Positions 1-9,320 of a stretch of 64,000 nt of DNA are shown here, piece after piece; position 1 is the stretch's first letter; the number at the start of each line of letters is the position of its first letter. Location of the stretch: assembly GCF_900105555.1 (NCBI RefSeq), contig NZ_FNTZ01000001.1, positions 1,674,001 to 1,738,000 on the forward strand, written 5' to 3'. This DNA is from Pseudomonas coleopterorum (lineage in GTDB: Bacteria; Pseudomonadota; Gammaproteobacteria; Pseudomonadales; Pseudomonadaceae). A model generated the notes under the pieces. The model did no database searches and had not been told where the DNA came from. It saw nothing but the letters and a program-made list of their open reading frames with translations. Both the position numbers and the translations under genes were made by a program.

Positions 1-68
1 CCGATCCTTCAAATGCTGGGGATTCTATACCTTTTTGACCGGGCCGGTGCATCCGAACCGATACCCTG

Positions 69-153
69 TAGCAGCGGCGCGAGCCGCGTCCGGCAACACC
101 GCGAAGCTCCAGGCACACCGCACGCACCGCCGACGCGGCTCGCGCCGCTGCTA
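69..153. repeat. REP doublet (REPIN-like inverted repeat)
   Basis: A 22-base arm at 69-90 (tagcagcggcgcgagccg...) is repeated exactly as its reverse complement at 132-153, separated by 41 bases. Each arm contains a shorter internal palindrome (gcggcgcgagccgc). Two inverted REP units at this spacing are the REPIN form common between Pseudomonas genes. It lies downstream of the leftward antiporter gene, the usual place for such elements. Bases 1-68 show no gene. Confidence 0.75.
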
Positions 154-225
154 GAGGGATCGCGGCACGGGGTTGATCCACACCGCCGACAGCACCGCGC
201 CTTCCCTGACTCGCCGCATCCGCCG

Positions 226-1566
226 CTAAACCGGTTTTCGTCGACGCTCGTAATGTTCGAGCAGCGGCTGGGTACTGATGCCGTGCACCAGAATGCTCAA
301 TGCCACCACCGACAGCGTCAGGCTGATGCAGACCTGCTCGACCGACTCGGGCAGTTCGTGGGCGAGGGCATAGCACAGGTAATAGATCGACCCGATCCCG
401 CGGATGCCGAACCAGCCCAGCAACGCGCGCTGATGCCCGTCGAGCAACCGTCGGCTCACCAGCAGCCACACGCTCAATGGCCGAATCACGCAGAACAGCG
501 CGGCCGCCAGGCCCACCGCTCGCCAATCCCAATAGGCGGACAAGGTCGCCCCCAGAATGGTGATCAGCAGTACCTCCATGGACCGTTCCACCAGATTGCC
601 GAACACCAGGATGTCGCCCATCATCACCCCTGCGGCCAGCTGCCCGTCTTCCAGATCGTTGGGGTGGGTGACGGTCCCTTCTTCGGGAGCCATGTCACGG
701 TGCCCGCTGATCGGCTTGGCCAGGTGCTCCGAAGGCACCTCGGAGTTCGACGTACGTACTTCTGCCTGCCGCAGCCCCAGCCCTGCGGCGAACACCGCGA
801 GAAAGCCGAAAGCGCCCACCGAAGCGGCCGCGAAGTACGACAGGGCGATCAATGCCAGCGCCAGAAAATCGTTCGGCGAGTTGGTGCTGTCGGCATGGCG
901 CACGCGCAGGTAGATCATCAAGTGACCGATCGCCCGGCCCATCCCGTAACCGATCAGCAATCCGACCGGCACGCCCCACACCAGATTTTCCAGGGCCCAC
1001 TGGCTCAGCCAGTGGCTGTCGAGGCTGCCATGATGCAGCATCAGCAAGCTCAGGATCACAAAAGGAAAGGCCGTGCCGTCGTTGAGCCCGGCCTCGCCCG
1101 ACAGCCCGAAGCGCACGCGGTCGAAGTCCTGCGCGCTGTTCACCTGGACCATGGACGCCAACACCGGATCGGTCGGCGCCAGCATCGCCCCGAGCAGCAT
1201 GCTCACCCCCCACGACAAGCCCAGGGCATAGTGCGCTACCAGGCAAACGCCCAGAATCGAAACGATCATCACCGGGCCCGACAGCATATAAGCTGCGCGC
1301 CAGGCACTGCGGCCCAATCCCAGTCGCAGTTTGATGCCGGTGCTGAACAGCGAAAACAACACCGCCGCCTCCGCCAGGCGTTCGAGCCAGGAGGCGGTGT
1401 CCTTGAAATCGGTGGTGAACAGGCCCAGCCCTATGGGACCGATGGCCACGCCGAATGCCAGGCACACCGCCGAGGTGGTCACTGGCAGCCAGCGCAGGTA
1501 AGACGCCGTCAGCGCCAGCATCAACAGCAGGACGCCCAGCACGGCCATCCACAAGATAAAGCTCAT
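226..1566 (-). CDS. CPA-type cation:proton antiporter
   Basis: Inner-membrane monovalent cation/proton antiporter of the CPA (Na+/H+ exchanger) superfamily, 446 residues. The protein is a string of hydrophobic segments from the N-terminus (MSFILWMAVLGVLLLMLALT) to near the C-terminus. It carries the family-typical stretches LGAMLAPTDPVLAS and GLSGEAGLNDGTAFPFV; the acidic residues in these regions are the expected ion-binding positions. A hydrophilic loop (around ESNSEVPSEHLAKP to THPNDLEDG) interrupts the later membrane segments. I start at the ATG giving MSFILW because the seven upstream residues are basic and poorly placed. It lies downstream of the RHS gene on the same strand with a 139-base gap, so cotranscription is possible but not shown. 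The exact ion (Na+, K+) cannot be told. Confidence 0.88.
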   Translation of the reverse strand: MSFILWMAVLGVLLLMLALTASYLRWLPVTTSAVCLAFGVAIGPIGLGLFTTDFKDTASWLERLAEAAVLFSLFSTGIKLRLGLGRSAWRAAYMLSGPVMIVSILGVCLVAHYALGLSWGVSMLLGAMLAPTDPVLASMVQVNSAQDFDRVRFGLSGEAGLNDGTAFPFVILSLLMLHHGSLDSHWLSQWALENLVWGVPVGLLIGYGMGRAIGHLMIYLRVRHADSTNSPNDFLALALIALSYFAAASVGAFGFLAVFAAGLGLRQAEVRTSNSEVPSEHLAKPISGHRDMAPEEGTVTHPNDLEDGQLAAGVMMGDILVFGNLVERSMEVLLITILGATLSAYWDWRAVGLAAALFCVIRPLSVWLLVSRRLLDGHQRALLGWFGIRGIGSIYYLCYALAHELPESVEQVCISLTLSVVALSILVHGISTQPLLEHYERRRKPV

Positions 1567-1705
1567 CCGGCCTCTTCGGGCTCGCACCCCTGAAATAGCT
1601 ACAAAATGTAACCGATGCAGCTTCGACTGTTGGTAGGCCTATTAGTTGAGTGGCAAAACGTCGCAGATAGCCAGCCACCGGGTTATCAAAAGACGGCGCT
1701 CGGCC

Positions 1706-4489
1706 TCATGGAGTGTCGGAAAAACCGTAGCTCTTTTTGACGCGATCCAAGATCCCCGCACGATTGGACCCATTCACCGTCTTCATTTGTCCCATGAGGT
1801 TTTCGCCGGTTTTGCTCACGAGCACATCCTTGTGGGTTTTGGCGATCTCTTCCAGCTCTTCAGCACCATGCACCACGCCCGCCACCGTCCACGCCGCAGA
1901 CAGGATCTTGAGGCCAACCTTGGCCACGGGATGAGGTACTACCGCGGCGGCTCCATCCAGGCCCGCTTTGACCGTGGCGCCTAACGACACATTCGTGATC
2001 AGTTTGTCTTGCGCCAGTTCTTTCAAATCGCCCAGTGACGCGTCCACTTCTGCAGCTTTGGTGTCGGAAAGCGTTGCCACTTCGGCAGCCCCTTTCACGG
2101 CTTTCTGGGTGTTTTTGATGGTGGCTTTGATGCTGTGAGCAGCGCCATTGACCGCGTCCGTAGCTACCGCGCCCGACAGAGGTGCTTTATTGATCTGGGA
2201 GAGGTCGCCGGTCTGGCTGAACTCGACCACAGTAGCGACGCTTTCAGCGCCCTTGAGGACTGCATTGGCCCCCGGCAGTTGACCATGCGCCAGATGATCC
2301 GCCGTTTGCGCGCGGCCCTTTGCATTGTTCAGAATCTGTTGCCCTGGACTGAATTCGTTCTTCATCCGCTGGATCTTGCCGATCACCTTGTCTGCCCGCC
2401 GGTCACCCATAGAGCCGCTCGTCGAAGCGTCGCCAGGCTGTGCTGGCGCCTGGGACTGTCGGTCGTTGTGCTTATAAGCCTCGTAGCCGATCCCGGCTGC
2501 ACCGATCCCGCCTTTCACGACGATCCGCAGCATACGACCGTCGTCGTCCACTGCTGACAGCGGTGAGTTGCGGACCATTGCGTACAGGTTCAGACCATCC
2601 ACAGCACCCGCCGGGTCGGCGCTGAGCCAGCGTCCGGTCCATGGCTGGTAATAGCGGTAGCCATAATAGTAGAGGCCGGTGTTGTCGCGTTCCTTGCCCG
2701 AGTAGCGCAGAGTCTTGTAACTGGCCTCGGTCTGATTGCGGCAGGCCCACACAGAGGTGGTACCGAACGGGAAGAATTCCTCGCGGCTGATGACACAGCC
2801 GTCGCCATCGATTTCCAAGCCATGACTGCCCAGCAGGTCAGTGTAGCTGTAGCGCAACTGATCGTTGGCCAGACCCTCTGGGCTGCCCTGAGGCCAGTGC
2901 AGCACGCGAACATGCTCGGTCACATTGATGCAGTGCAAAGCATGGCTGTCGTGCTGCTGCAACTCCAGACCCGGTAAATAGCGAGTACTGCCATGAGCAT
3001 GAGTCTTGCGCAGCCGTTGGTGATGCTGGCCGTAAAGGTAATGCTCGCTACCTGCTGCGTCTCGCGTGACACTGCCCAGTTGCATGCGACTGTTCCAGGC
3101 AGCGCGTTGAGCGCCGTCCACCGCTCGCTGCTGGCCAGCGGCATCGAAGTGGTTATCGATCAATGCGGGGTCGTCGCAAAGGTCGCTCAGGACGGTCCGG
3201 TTGCTCCGCGCGGAGGCTGTAAGCCTGATCGTGTAGCCGGTGCTGGTAGCCGGGACGGTGTGCCGAATGGTCAGCAGGTTACCGGACTGGTCGTATGTGT
3301 AGCGGCGTTGATAGAGGGTGTAGGCATGGGTGTCGACAGGCAGCGCATGGAGCGGGCTATCAGGTTGGCCGAGTGCAGCCATTTGACGCCCGCTGGCCAG
3401 TATCAGCTGCGATAGCGAGTCGTACTGGTAGTCCTGTTGTGGCTCTATTTTCTGGTTGCGCCAGAATCGCGTCTGCTCGGCATGGTCGCGTACCTGGGTC
3501 ACCAATCCGACAGGATCGTACTGGTAACGCAAATCCTGCAACACCCGACGGTCGTGCAGGCGGGTGGTTTTCCTGCCGACCAGCCGCAGGGTGTCGGGTG
3601 CGTAGGTATGGTGGGTGACCAACCCGTTGGCATCATGCTCCATCAGCCTCTGGCCGTTGGCGTCGTAGCTGACATCCAGAACCACAGGCGTTTCGGTGCT
3701 GCCCATGGGGGTGACCCAGCTGGCCCGATGCTGTCCACAGCGATCGAAACCATGGCGTTGACGATGCCCCTTGGCATCCTCACTGGCCACGATCGCGCCG
3801 CAAGTATCGACAATCACCGAACTGCTCGAACATTCTGGCTCCAGGCTTCTTGCCCATGCCAAGGGGTCTTCACCAGACCAGTCGCTTTCCTCATGGCCTT
3901 GCAGCAGCTGCAAGCACTCGCTGGTGATTGAGCCGAGCAAGCTACGGCTCTGGACAACATTCTTGCCGGCGCCGTCGAAACGTGTGTGACAGTGCCCGGC
4001 AAGGTTGCGCTCTCGCTCCCATGGCTGGCCATCAGCCCATTGCCAGCGCTCGGCTGTCCGCGTGGCTCCGTCGGTTCCCAGCGCTGTGATCGACAAGAGT
4101 CGCCCAGGCAGTGGCGCAGCCTCGTAGTGCCGGCTCTGCTCGACACCATTGGCGAGCCATGTCACAGCCTCTCGCCCGCAGGCGTCGTGCAAGGTCACAG
4201 TGGTGCCGGCGTCGACACTACGGCTGCGCAGGCAGCGACCTCCCAGGCTGTAACGTTGTTGCAGATTGGGCTCGATGTCGGGTTGCTCGGACCGGGCCGC
4301 ATGCAGGCGAGGGTCTATGCTACAGACACGCTGCCCACCGGCGTTGTAATCATGGCGGGTAATACGTGCCTGCGCGAAACCGGGTTGATCTCTGTGGTAC
4401 ACGACATCGCGCCGCGCAAGTGCACGGCCGTCGACAACGTGCAGCCTGGGGGTTGCAGTATGAAGGGCAAGGGCTTCGTGGTTAGTCAT
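1706..4489 (-). CDS. RHS-repeat / TccC-like toxin protein (orphan)
   Basis: A 927-residue protein of the RHS/YD-repeat family, most like the C component (TccC) of insecticidal Tc toxin complexes. YD-type repeats (e.g. DLRYQYDPVGLVTQVRDHAE, RRYTYDQSGNLLTIRHT) fill the first two thirds. The RHS core signature follows at about residues 590-650 (YSGKERDNTGLYYYGYRYYQ; DGLNLYAMVRNSPLSAVDDD). In TcC proteins this region closes a shell and contains an aspartyl autoprotease that releases the C-terminal toxin. The roughly 280 residues after the core are a different, Ala-rich, helical sequence, as expected for the hypervariable toxin tip; I cannot name its activity. No TcA or TcB gene is next to it, so it is an orphan cargo gene. 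The reading frame is intact. Confidence 0.85.
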   Translation of the reverse strand: MTNHEALALHTATPRLHVVDGRALARRDVVYHRDQPGFAQARITRHDYNAGGQRVCSIDPRLHAARSEQPDIEPNLQQRYSLGGRCLRSRSVDAGTTVTLHDACGREAVTWLANGVEQSRHYEAAPLPGRLLSITALGTDGATRTAERWQWADGQPWERERNLAGHCHTRFDGAGKNVVQSRSLLGSITSECLQLLQGHEESDWSGEDPLAWARSLEPECSSSSVIVDTCGAIVASEDAKGHRQRHGFDRCGQHRASWVTPMGSTETPVVLDVSYDANGQRLMEHDANGLVTHHTYAPDTLRLVGRKTTRLHDRRVLQDLRYQYDPVGLVTQVRDHAEQTRFWRNQKIEPQQDYQYDSLSQLILASGRQMAALGQPDSPLHALPVDTHAYTLYQRRYTYDQSGNLLTIRHTVPATSTGYTIRLTASARSNRTVLSDLCDDPALIDNHFDAAGQQRAVDGAQRAAWNSRMQLGSVTRDAAGSEHYLYGQHHQRLRKTHAHGSTRYLPGLELQQHDSHALHCINVTEHVRVLHWPQGSPEGLANDQLRYSYTDLLGSHGLEIDGDGCVISREEFFPFGTTSVWACRNQTEASYKTLRYSGKERDNTGLYYYGYRYYQPWTGRWLSADPAGAVDGLNLYAMVRNSPLSAVDDDGRMLRIVVKGGIGAAGIGYEAYKHNDRQSQAPAQPGDASTSGSMGDRRADKVIGKIQRMKNEFSPGQQILNNAKGRAQTADHLAHGQLPGANAVLKGAESVATVVEFSQTGDLSQINKAPLSGAVATDAVNGAAHSIKATIKNTQKAVKGAAEVATLSDTKAAEVDASLGDLKELAQDKLITNVSLGATVKAGLDGAAAVVPHPVAKVGLKILSAAWTVAGVVHGAEELEEIAKTHKDVLVSKTGENLMGQMKTVNGSNRAGILDRVKKSYGFSDTP

Positions 4490-4622
4490 GGCAATTTTTA
4501 TGGGCTCGGCCCGAGGATGAATGAATGACTGACTTTGTATCGTGATGCGGAGCTGTCTCGCACCTGCAGGGCGGTGTTGTGGCGAGCGCTACAGATGCTT
4601 GGGTGGAAGCATCTCCACGAGA

Positions 4623-4651
4623 TTGACAAAGGACTGATGCATGGCCATAGT
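4623..4651 (+). promoter_or_regulatory. Putative rbs operon promoter
   Basis: TTGACA (4623-4628) and CATAGT (4646-4651) are separated by 17 bases, giving a consensus -35 and a 4/6 -10. The predicted transcription start falls about at the palindromic operator at 4660, which is a classic repression geometry. The remainder of the 234-base gap between the RHS gene and rbsB shows no gene. Confidence 0.5.
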
Positions 4652-4659
4652 TTCCAGTA

Positions 4660-4673
4660 CGCAAACGTTTGCG
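4660..4673. promoter_or_regulatory. Probable RbsR operator
   Basis: CGCAAACGTTTGCG is a perfect 14-base palindrome with the central CG typical of LacI/GalR-family operators. It lies 50 bases before rbsB and directly after the predicted -10. The LacI-family gene rbsR in the same operon is the likely regulator. Binding itself is inferred. Confidence 0.72.
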
Positions 4674-4723
4674 AATAACCGCGAACCGTTGCTCGAAAAC
4701 AATCATAAGATCGGAGTAACCCC

Positions 4724-5680
4724 ATGAAGCTGCCCTTCGCTGGACGCCTGCTCGCTGTCTCCCTGATGGCTGCCATCGGCGCCATCGCCCCGCTGCAATC
4801 CTCCTTCGCCGACACCCAGAAACCCAAGGTCGCGCTGGTCATGAAGTCCCTGGCCAACGAATTCTTCCTGACCATGGAAGACGGCGCCAAGAGCTACCAG
4901 AAAGAACACGCCGCCGATTTCGATCTGGTGTCCAACGGCATCAAGGACGAGTCCGACACCGCCAATCAGATTCGCATCGTCGAGCAGATGATCGTGGCCA
5001 AGGTCGATGCACTGGTCATCGCCCCGGCAGACTCCAAGGCCCTGGTGCCGATCATCAAGAAGGCCATGGATGCCGGCATCAAAGTCGTCAACATCGACAA
5101 CCAGCTGGATGCCGGCGTACTCAAAAGCAAAGGTATCCAGGTGCCGTTCGTGGGTCCCGACAACCGCAAGGGCGCCAAGCTGGTCGGCGACTACCTGGCC
5201 AAGCAACTCACTGCAGGCGACCAGGTCGGCATCATCGAAGGCGTACCGACCACCACCAACGCGCAGATGCGCACGGCCGGCTTCAAGGACGCCATGGAAG
5301 CGGCGCAGATGAAGATCGTCTCCGTGCAGTCGGGCAACTGGGAAATCGACAAGGGCAATGCCGTCGCTTCCGCCATGCTCAATGAATACCCCGACCTCAA
5401 GGCCCTGCTGGCCGGCAATGACAGCATGGCGCTCGGTGCGGTCTCTGCGGTGCGTGCCGCAGGCAAGGCGGGCAAGGTCCAGGTGGTGGGCTACGACAAC
5501 ATCAATGCCATCAAGCCAATGCTCAAGGACGGTCGCGTACTGGCCACGGCCGACCAGTTCGCCGCCCGCCAGGCGGTGTTCGGCATCCAGAGTGCATTGG
5601 GCATGATCAAGGGCGACAAGCTCGACGTCGACGCCAACGGCGTGATCCAGACCCCGGTCGAGCTCGTCACCAAGCCTTGA
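4724..5680 (+). CDS. rbsB: Ribose ABC transporter, periplasmic ribose-binding protein
   Basis: Periplasmic sugar-binding protein of the ribose importer, 318 residues. An N-terminal signal peptide (basic MKLPFAGR, hydrophobic core, cleavage near SSFA-DTQ) precedes a type-I periplasmic binding fold. Typical stretches are visible: KVALVMKSLANEFF at the start, DALVIAPADSKALVPIIKKA, VGIIEGVPTTTNAQMR and VVGYDNINAIKPMLKDG. It is the first gene of the ribose operon. A hairpin-prone 70-base gap separates it from rbsA, which often helps keep the binding protein more abundant than the membrane parts. Ribose is inferred from the whole operon; a related pentose is possible. Confidence 0.92.
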   Translation: MKLPFAGRLLAVSLMAAIGAIAPLQSSFADTQKPKVALVMKSLANEFFLTMEDGAKSYQKEHAADFDLVSNGIKDESDTANQIRIVEQMIVAKVDALVIAPADSKALVPIIKKAMDAGIKVVNIDNQLDAGVLKSKGIQVPFVGPDNRKGAKLVGDYLAKQLTAGDQVGIIEGVPTTTNAQMRTAGFKDAMEAAQMKIVSVQSGNWEIDKGNAVASAMLNEYPDLKALLAGNDSMALGAVSAVRAAGKAGKVQVVGYDNINAIKPMLKDGRVLATADQFAARQAVFGIQSALGMIKGDKLDVDANGVIQTPVELVTKP

Positions 5681-5750
5681 TGCAGAGCGTCTCGCGGCAG
5701 GCCTGGGCATTGCCTCGGCCTGCTGTCGGCAGGCGCGTCTGGAGAACCCT

Positions 5751-7295
5751 ATGACATCCAATGTTGTACTGTCGGTCAGTGGCATCGGCAAGACCTATGC
5801 CCAGCCCGTGCTGTGGGACATCGACCTTGAGCTGCACCGCGGCGAAGTGCTGGCCCTGACCGGCGAGAACGGCGCGGGCAAGAGCACCCTGTCGAAGATA
5901 ATCGGTGGCCTGGAAGCGCCAACCACCGGCCAGATGCAGTTCCAGGGCCAGGCCTGGCTGCCCGGCAGCCGTACCGCAGCCGAGCGTGGCGGGGTGCGCA
6001 TGGTCATGCAGGAGCTCAACCTGTTGCCGACGCTGACCGTTGCGGAAAACCTGTTTCTTCACGATCTGCCCAGCCGCGGTGGCTGGATCGATCGTCGGCG
6101 CCTGCGCGAGCAGGCTCGCCAGGCCATGGCCCAGGTGGGCCTCGACGCCATCGACCCGGATACGTTGGTGAGCGACCTGGGCATCGGTCATCAGCAAATG
6201 GTCGAGATTGCCCGCAACCTGATCGGCGACTGCCGGGTGCTGGTCCTCGACGAACCCACCGCGATGCTCACCGCGCGCGAGGTCGACATGCTGTTCGCGC
6301 AGATTCTTCGGTTGCGCGAACGCGGCGTGTCGATCATCTATATTTCCCATCGCCTCGAAGAACTGGCCCAGGTCGCGCAACGCATCGCCGTGCTGCGCGA
6401 CGGGCGCCTGGTGTGTGTCGAGCCGATGGCGCGCTACGACAGTGAGCAACTGGTCAACCTCATGGTGGGCCGCGAACTGGGCGAACGCATCGACCTGGGT
6501 GAGCGACGCATTGGCGCGCCCATGTTCCAGGTGCAAGGCATGAGCCGTGGCGACAGGGTCAAGGACGTGTCCTTCGAGGTGCGTGAGGGCGAGATCTTCG
6601 GCATTTCCGGATTGATCGGGGCAGGGCGCACCGAACTGCTGCGGCTGATCTTCGGCGCCGACGCCAGCGATGCCGGTACCGTTGCGATTGGCCAGCCACC
6701 CAGGCCAGTCACCATCCGCAGTCCCGCCGATGCCGTGGCCCATGGCATCGCCTTGATCACCGAAGACCGCAAGGGCGAAGGCCTGCTGCTGTCGCAATCG
6801 ATCAGCGCCAATATCGCCTTGGGCAACATGCCGGCGATTTCCGCCGCGGGTGTCGTCGACAACCAGGCCGAACGGGCCTTGGCCCAGCGCCAGATCGAGG
6901 CCATGCGCATCCGCAGCTCCAGCCCGGCACAAACCGTGGCCGAGCTCTCGGGCGGCAACCAGCAGAAAGTGGTGATCGGCCGCTGGCTGGAGCGCGACTG
7001 CAACGTGCTGCTGTTCGACGAGCCGACTCGTGGCATCGACGTCGGTGCCAAGTTCGACATCTATGCCCTGCTGGGCGAACTGACCCGCCAGGGCAAGGCG
7101 CTGGTCGTGGTCTCCAGCGACCTGCGCGAGCTGATGCTGATCTGCGACCGCATCGCGGTGCTCTCGGCCGGCCGTCTGATCGACACTTTCGAGCGCGAAC
7201 ACTGGAGCCAGGATGAACTGCTGGCCGCCGCGTTCGCCGGTTATCAAAAACGCGATGCGCTGCTGGCCGAGCCTGCAGCAAGGATCCCTGCATGA
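5751..7295 (+). CDS. rbsA: Ribose ABC transporter, duplicated ATP-binding subunit
   Basis: Cytoplasmic ATPase of the ribose importer, 514 residues with two ABC domains in tandem, as usual for the RbsA/MglA/XylG family. The first domain has Walker A GENGAGKST (about residues 38-46) and a Walker B region VLVLDEPTAML. The second has the modified loop SGLIGAGRTEL, the signature ELSGGNQQKVVIGRWL and Walker B LLFDEPTRGIDVG. The stop overlaps the rbsC start by four bases (ATGA), so the two are translationally coupled. Confidence 0.93.
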   Translation: MTSNVVLSVSGIGKTYAQPVLWDIDLELHRGEVLALTGENGAGKSTLSKIIGGLEAPTTGQMQFQGQAWLPGSRTAAERGGVRMVMQELNLLPTLTVAENLFLHDLPSRGGWIDRRRLREQARQAMAQVGLDAIDPDTLVSDLGIGHQQMVEIARNLIGDCRVLVLDEPTAMLTAREVDMLFAQILRLRERGVSIIYISHRLEELAQVAQRIAVLRDGRLVCVEPMARYDSEQLVNLMVGRELGERIDLGERRIGAPMFQVQGMSRGDRVKDVSFEVREGEIFGISGLIGAGRTELLRLIFGADASDAGTVAIGQPPRPVTIRSPADAVAHGIALITEDRKGEGLLLSQSISANIALGNMPAISAAGVVDNQAERALAQRQIEAMRIRSSSPAQTVAELSGGNQQKVVIGRWLERDCNVLLFDEPTRGIDVGAKFDIYALLGELTRQGKALVVVSSDLRELMLICDRIAVLSAGRLIDTFEREHWSQDELLAAAFAGYQKRDALLAEPAARIPA

Positions 7296-8284
7296 AAACT
7301 TCAACACTGCCCAAAGCCACGCCTGGCGCCAAACCCAGCGGCACCTACCTGGGCCTGGGGACCTACCTGGGCCTGGCCGGCGCCTTGCTGGCCATGATCG
7401 TGCTGTTTTCCGTGCTCAGCAGCCACTTTCTCTCGTACAGCACCTTCAGCACCATCGCCAACCAGATCCCCGACCTGATGGTTCTGGCCGTTGGCATGAC
7501 CTTCGTGTTGATCATCGGCGGCATCGACCTGTCGGTAGGCTCGGTGCTGGCACTGGCTGCTTCGGCAGTCAGCGTGGCGATCCTCGGCTGGGGCTGGAGT
7601 GTATTGCCCGCCGCGCTGTTGGGCATGGGCTGCGCGGCGCTCGCCGGCACCATAACCGGTTCGATCACCGTGGCCTGGCGCATCCCGTCGTTCATCGTCT
7701 CCCTGGGCGTGCTGGAGATGGCCCGCGGGGTGGCCTACCAGATGACCGATTCGCGTACCGCCTACATCGGTGACGCCTTCGCCTGGCTGTCCGACCCTGT
7801 GGCCTTCGGCATCGCGCCCTCGTTCCTGATCGCGCTGGGGGTGATCGTCATCGCCCACCTGACCCTGACCCGCACGGTCTTCGGCCGCTACCTGATCGGC
7901 ATCGGCACCAACGAAGAAGCGGTGCGCCTGGCGGGGATCAATCCCAAGCCCTACAAGGTGCTGGTCTTCTCCCTCATGGGTCTGCTGGCGGGCGTGGCGG
8001 CGCTGTTCCAGATTTCCCGCCTCGAGGCGGCCGATCCCAACGCCGGGGCCGGTCTGGAACTGCAGGTGATCGCTGCAGTGGTCATCGGTGGGACCAGCCT
8101 GATGGGCGGGCGCGGGTCGGTCATCAGCACCTTCTTCGGCGTGCTGATCATTTCCGTGCTCGCCGCCGGTCTGGCGCAGATCGGTGCCAGCGAACCGACC
8201 AAGCGCATCATCACCGGCGCCGTGATCGTCATCGCCGTGGTCCTGGACACCTACCGCAGTCAACGCGCGCGCAAGCGGAGCTAG
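7292..8284 (+). CDS. rbsC: Ribose ABC transporter permease
   Basis: Inner-membrane permease of the ribose importer, 330 residues, largely hydrophobic with about eight to ten membrane segments. Family landmarks include VLIIGGIDLSVGSVLALAA, the cytoplasmic EEAVRLAGINPKPYK segment that contacts the ATPase, and VIGGTSLMGGRGSV near the C-terminus. The start overlaps the rbsA stop by four bases. Confidence 0.92.
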   Translation: MKTSTLPKATPGAKPSGTYLGLGTYLGLAGALLAMIVLFSVLSSHFLSYSTFSTIANQIPDLMVLAVGMTFVLIIGGIDLSVGSVLALAASAVSVAILGWGWSVLPAALLGMGCAALAGTITGSITVAWRIPSFIVSLGVLEMARGVAYQMTDSRTAYIGDAFAWLSDPVAFGIAPSFLIALGVIVIAHLTLTRTVFGRYLIGIGTNEEAVRLAGINPKPYKVLVFSLMGLLAGVAALFQISRLEAADPNAGAGLELQVIAAVVIGGTSLMGGRGSVISTFFGVLIISVLAAGLAQIGASEPTKRIITGAVIVIAVVLDTYRSQRARKRS

Positions 8285-8285
8285 C

Positions 8286-9308
8286 ATGGCGACCATCAAG
8301 GATGTGGCGGCGCGGGCGGGGATTTCCTACACCACGGTCTCTCATGTGGTGAACAACAGCCGCCCGGTCAGCGCGCACGTGCGGCGCAAGGTCGAGTCGG
8401 CGATCGCCGAACTCAACTATGTACCCAGCGCCGTGGCCCGCTCATTGAAGGCGCGCAGCACGGCGACCATCGGCTTGCTGGTGCCCAACAGCGTCAACCC
8501 GTATTTTGCCGAACTGGCGCGGGGTATCGAGGACTGCTGCGAGCGCAATGGCTACTGCGTGATCCTGTGCAACTCCGACGACGATCCGCAGAAGCAGCGC
8601 AACTACCTGCGTGTGCTGCTGGAAAAGCGCGTCGACGGCATCGTGTTCGCGTCCGTCGGTGGCGATGCCGCGCTGACCGATATGCTGGCGGCGGTGCGCA
8701 CGCCCATGGTCATCGTCGACCGCGGCTTGCACGAGGTGACGGCCGATCTGGTGTGCATCGACCACGAGCAGGGCGGCTACCTGGCCACCCTGCACCTGCT
8801 GGAACTGGGCCATCGCGCCATTGCCTGCATCAGCGGGCCTGCGCATACCCATGTGGCGCAATTGCGGATGGACGGCTACCATCGCGCGCTCGCCGAGTAC
8901 GGTCTACAGCCGGCGAAAGGTCATGTCCTGCACAGCGACTTCACCAGCCCGGGCGGCTACCGGGCGACGGTTCAACTGCTGGCGGGCGAGCGGCCCACGG
9001 CGATTTTCGCCGCCAACGACATGATCGGTCTGGGCGTTCTGCGCGCTGCCGCCGAACAGGGTATCCGCGTGCCCGAGCAGCTATCGGTCATCGGCTTCGA
9101 CGACATCCAGCTCAGCCGCTACGTCTACCCGGCACTGACCACCGTGGGCCAGCGTATCGGCGAGCTGGGCGAGAGCGCCGCCGAGCGGCTCCTGGCCCGG
9201 ATCGCTGGCGCTGCCGGCACAGCCGCCACGCAACACATCATCGCGCCACAGATCGTGGTGCGCGAGTCCACGGCGCGATACGCCGGTCTTCCCCATGAAT
9301 TGCGCTGA
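8286..9308 (+). CDS. rbsR: LacI-family repressor of the ribose operon
   Basis: Transcription regulator of 340 residues. The N-terminal LacI helix-turn-helix and hinge are clear (ATIKDVAARAGISYTTVSHV), followed by a periplasmic-binding-protein-like effector domain with the family motifs IGLLVPNSVNPYFAEL and SVIGFDDIQLSRYVYPALTT. It starts two bases after rbsC, so it is inside the operon and probably represses its own transcription through the palindrome at 4660-4673, released by ribose or a phosphorylated form. In E. coli rbsR is the last gene of the cluster; here it is central. Confidence 0.9.
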   Translation: MATIKDVAARAGISYTTVSHVVNNSRPVSAHVRRKVESAIAELNYVPSAVARSLKARSTATIGLLVPNSVNPYFAELARGIEDCCERNGYCVILCNSDDDPQKQRNYLRVLLEKRVDGIVFASVGGDAALTDMLAAVRTPMVIVDRGLHEVTADLVCIDHEQGGYLATLHLLELGHRAIACISGPAHTHVAQLRMDGYHRALAEYGLQPAKGHVLHSDFTSPGGYRATVQLLAGERPTAIFAANDMIGLGVLRAAAEQGIRVPEQLSVIGFDDIQLSRYVYPALTTVGQRIGELGESAAERLLARIAGAAGTAATQHIIAPQIVVRESTARYAGLPHELR

Positions 9309-9320
9309 GAGTGGCAAACG

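Noticed and set aside
13..1593. 526-residue plus-strand open frame
   Set aside because: Antisense shadow of the antiporter gene; composition is His/Gln/Arg-rich, typical of a reverse frame in GC-rich DNA.
5667..7307. 546-residue minus-strand frame over rbsA
   Set aside because: Shadow of rbsA; no ribosome site or recognisable domain.
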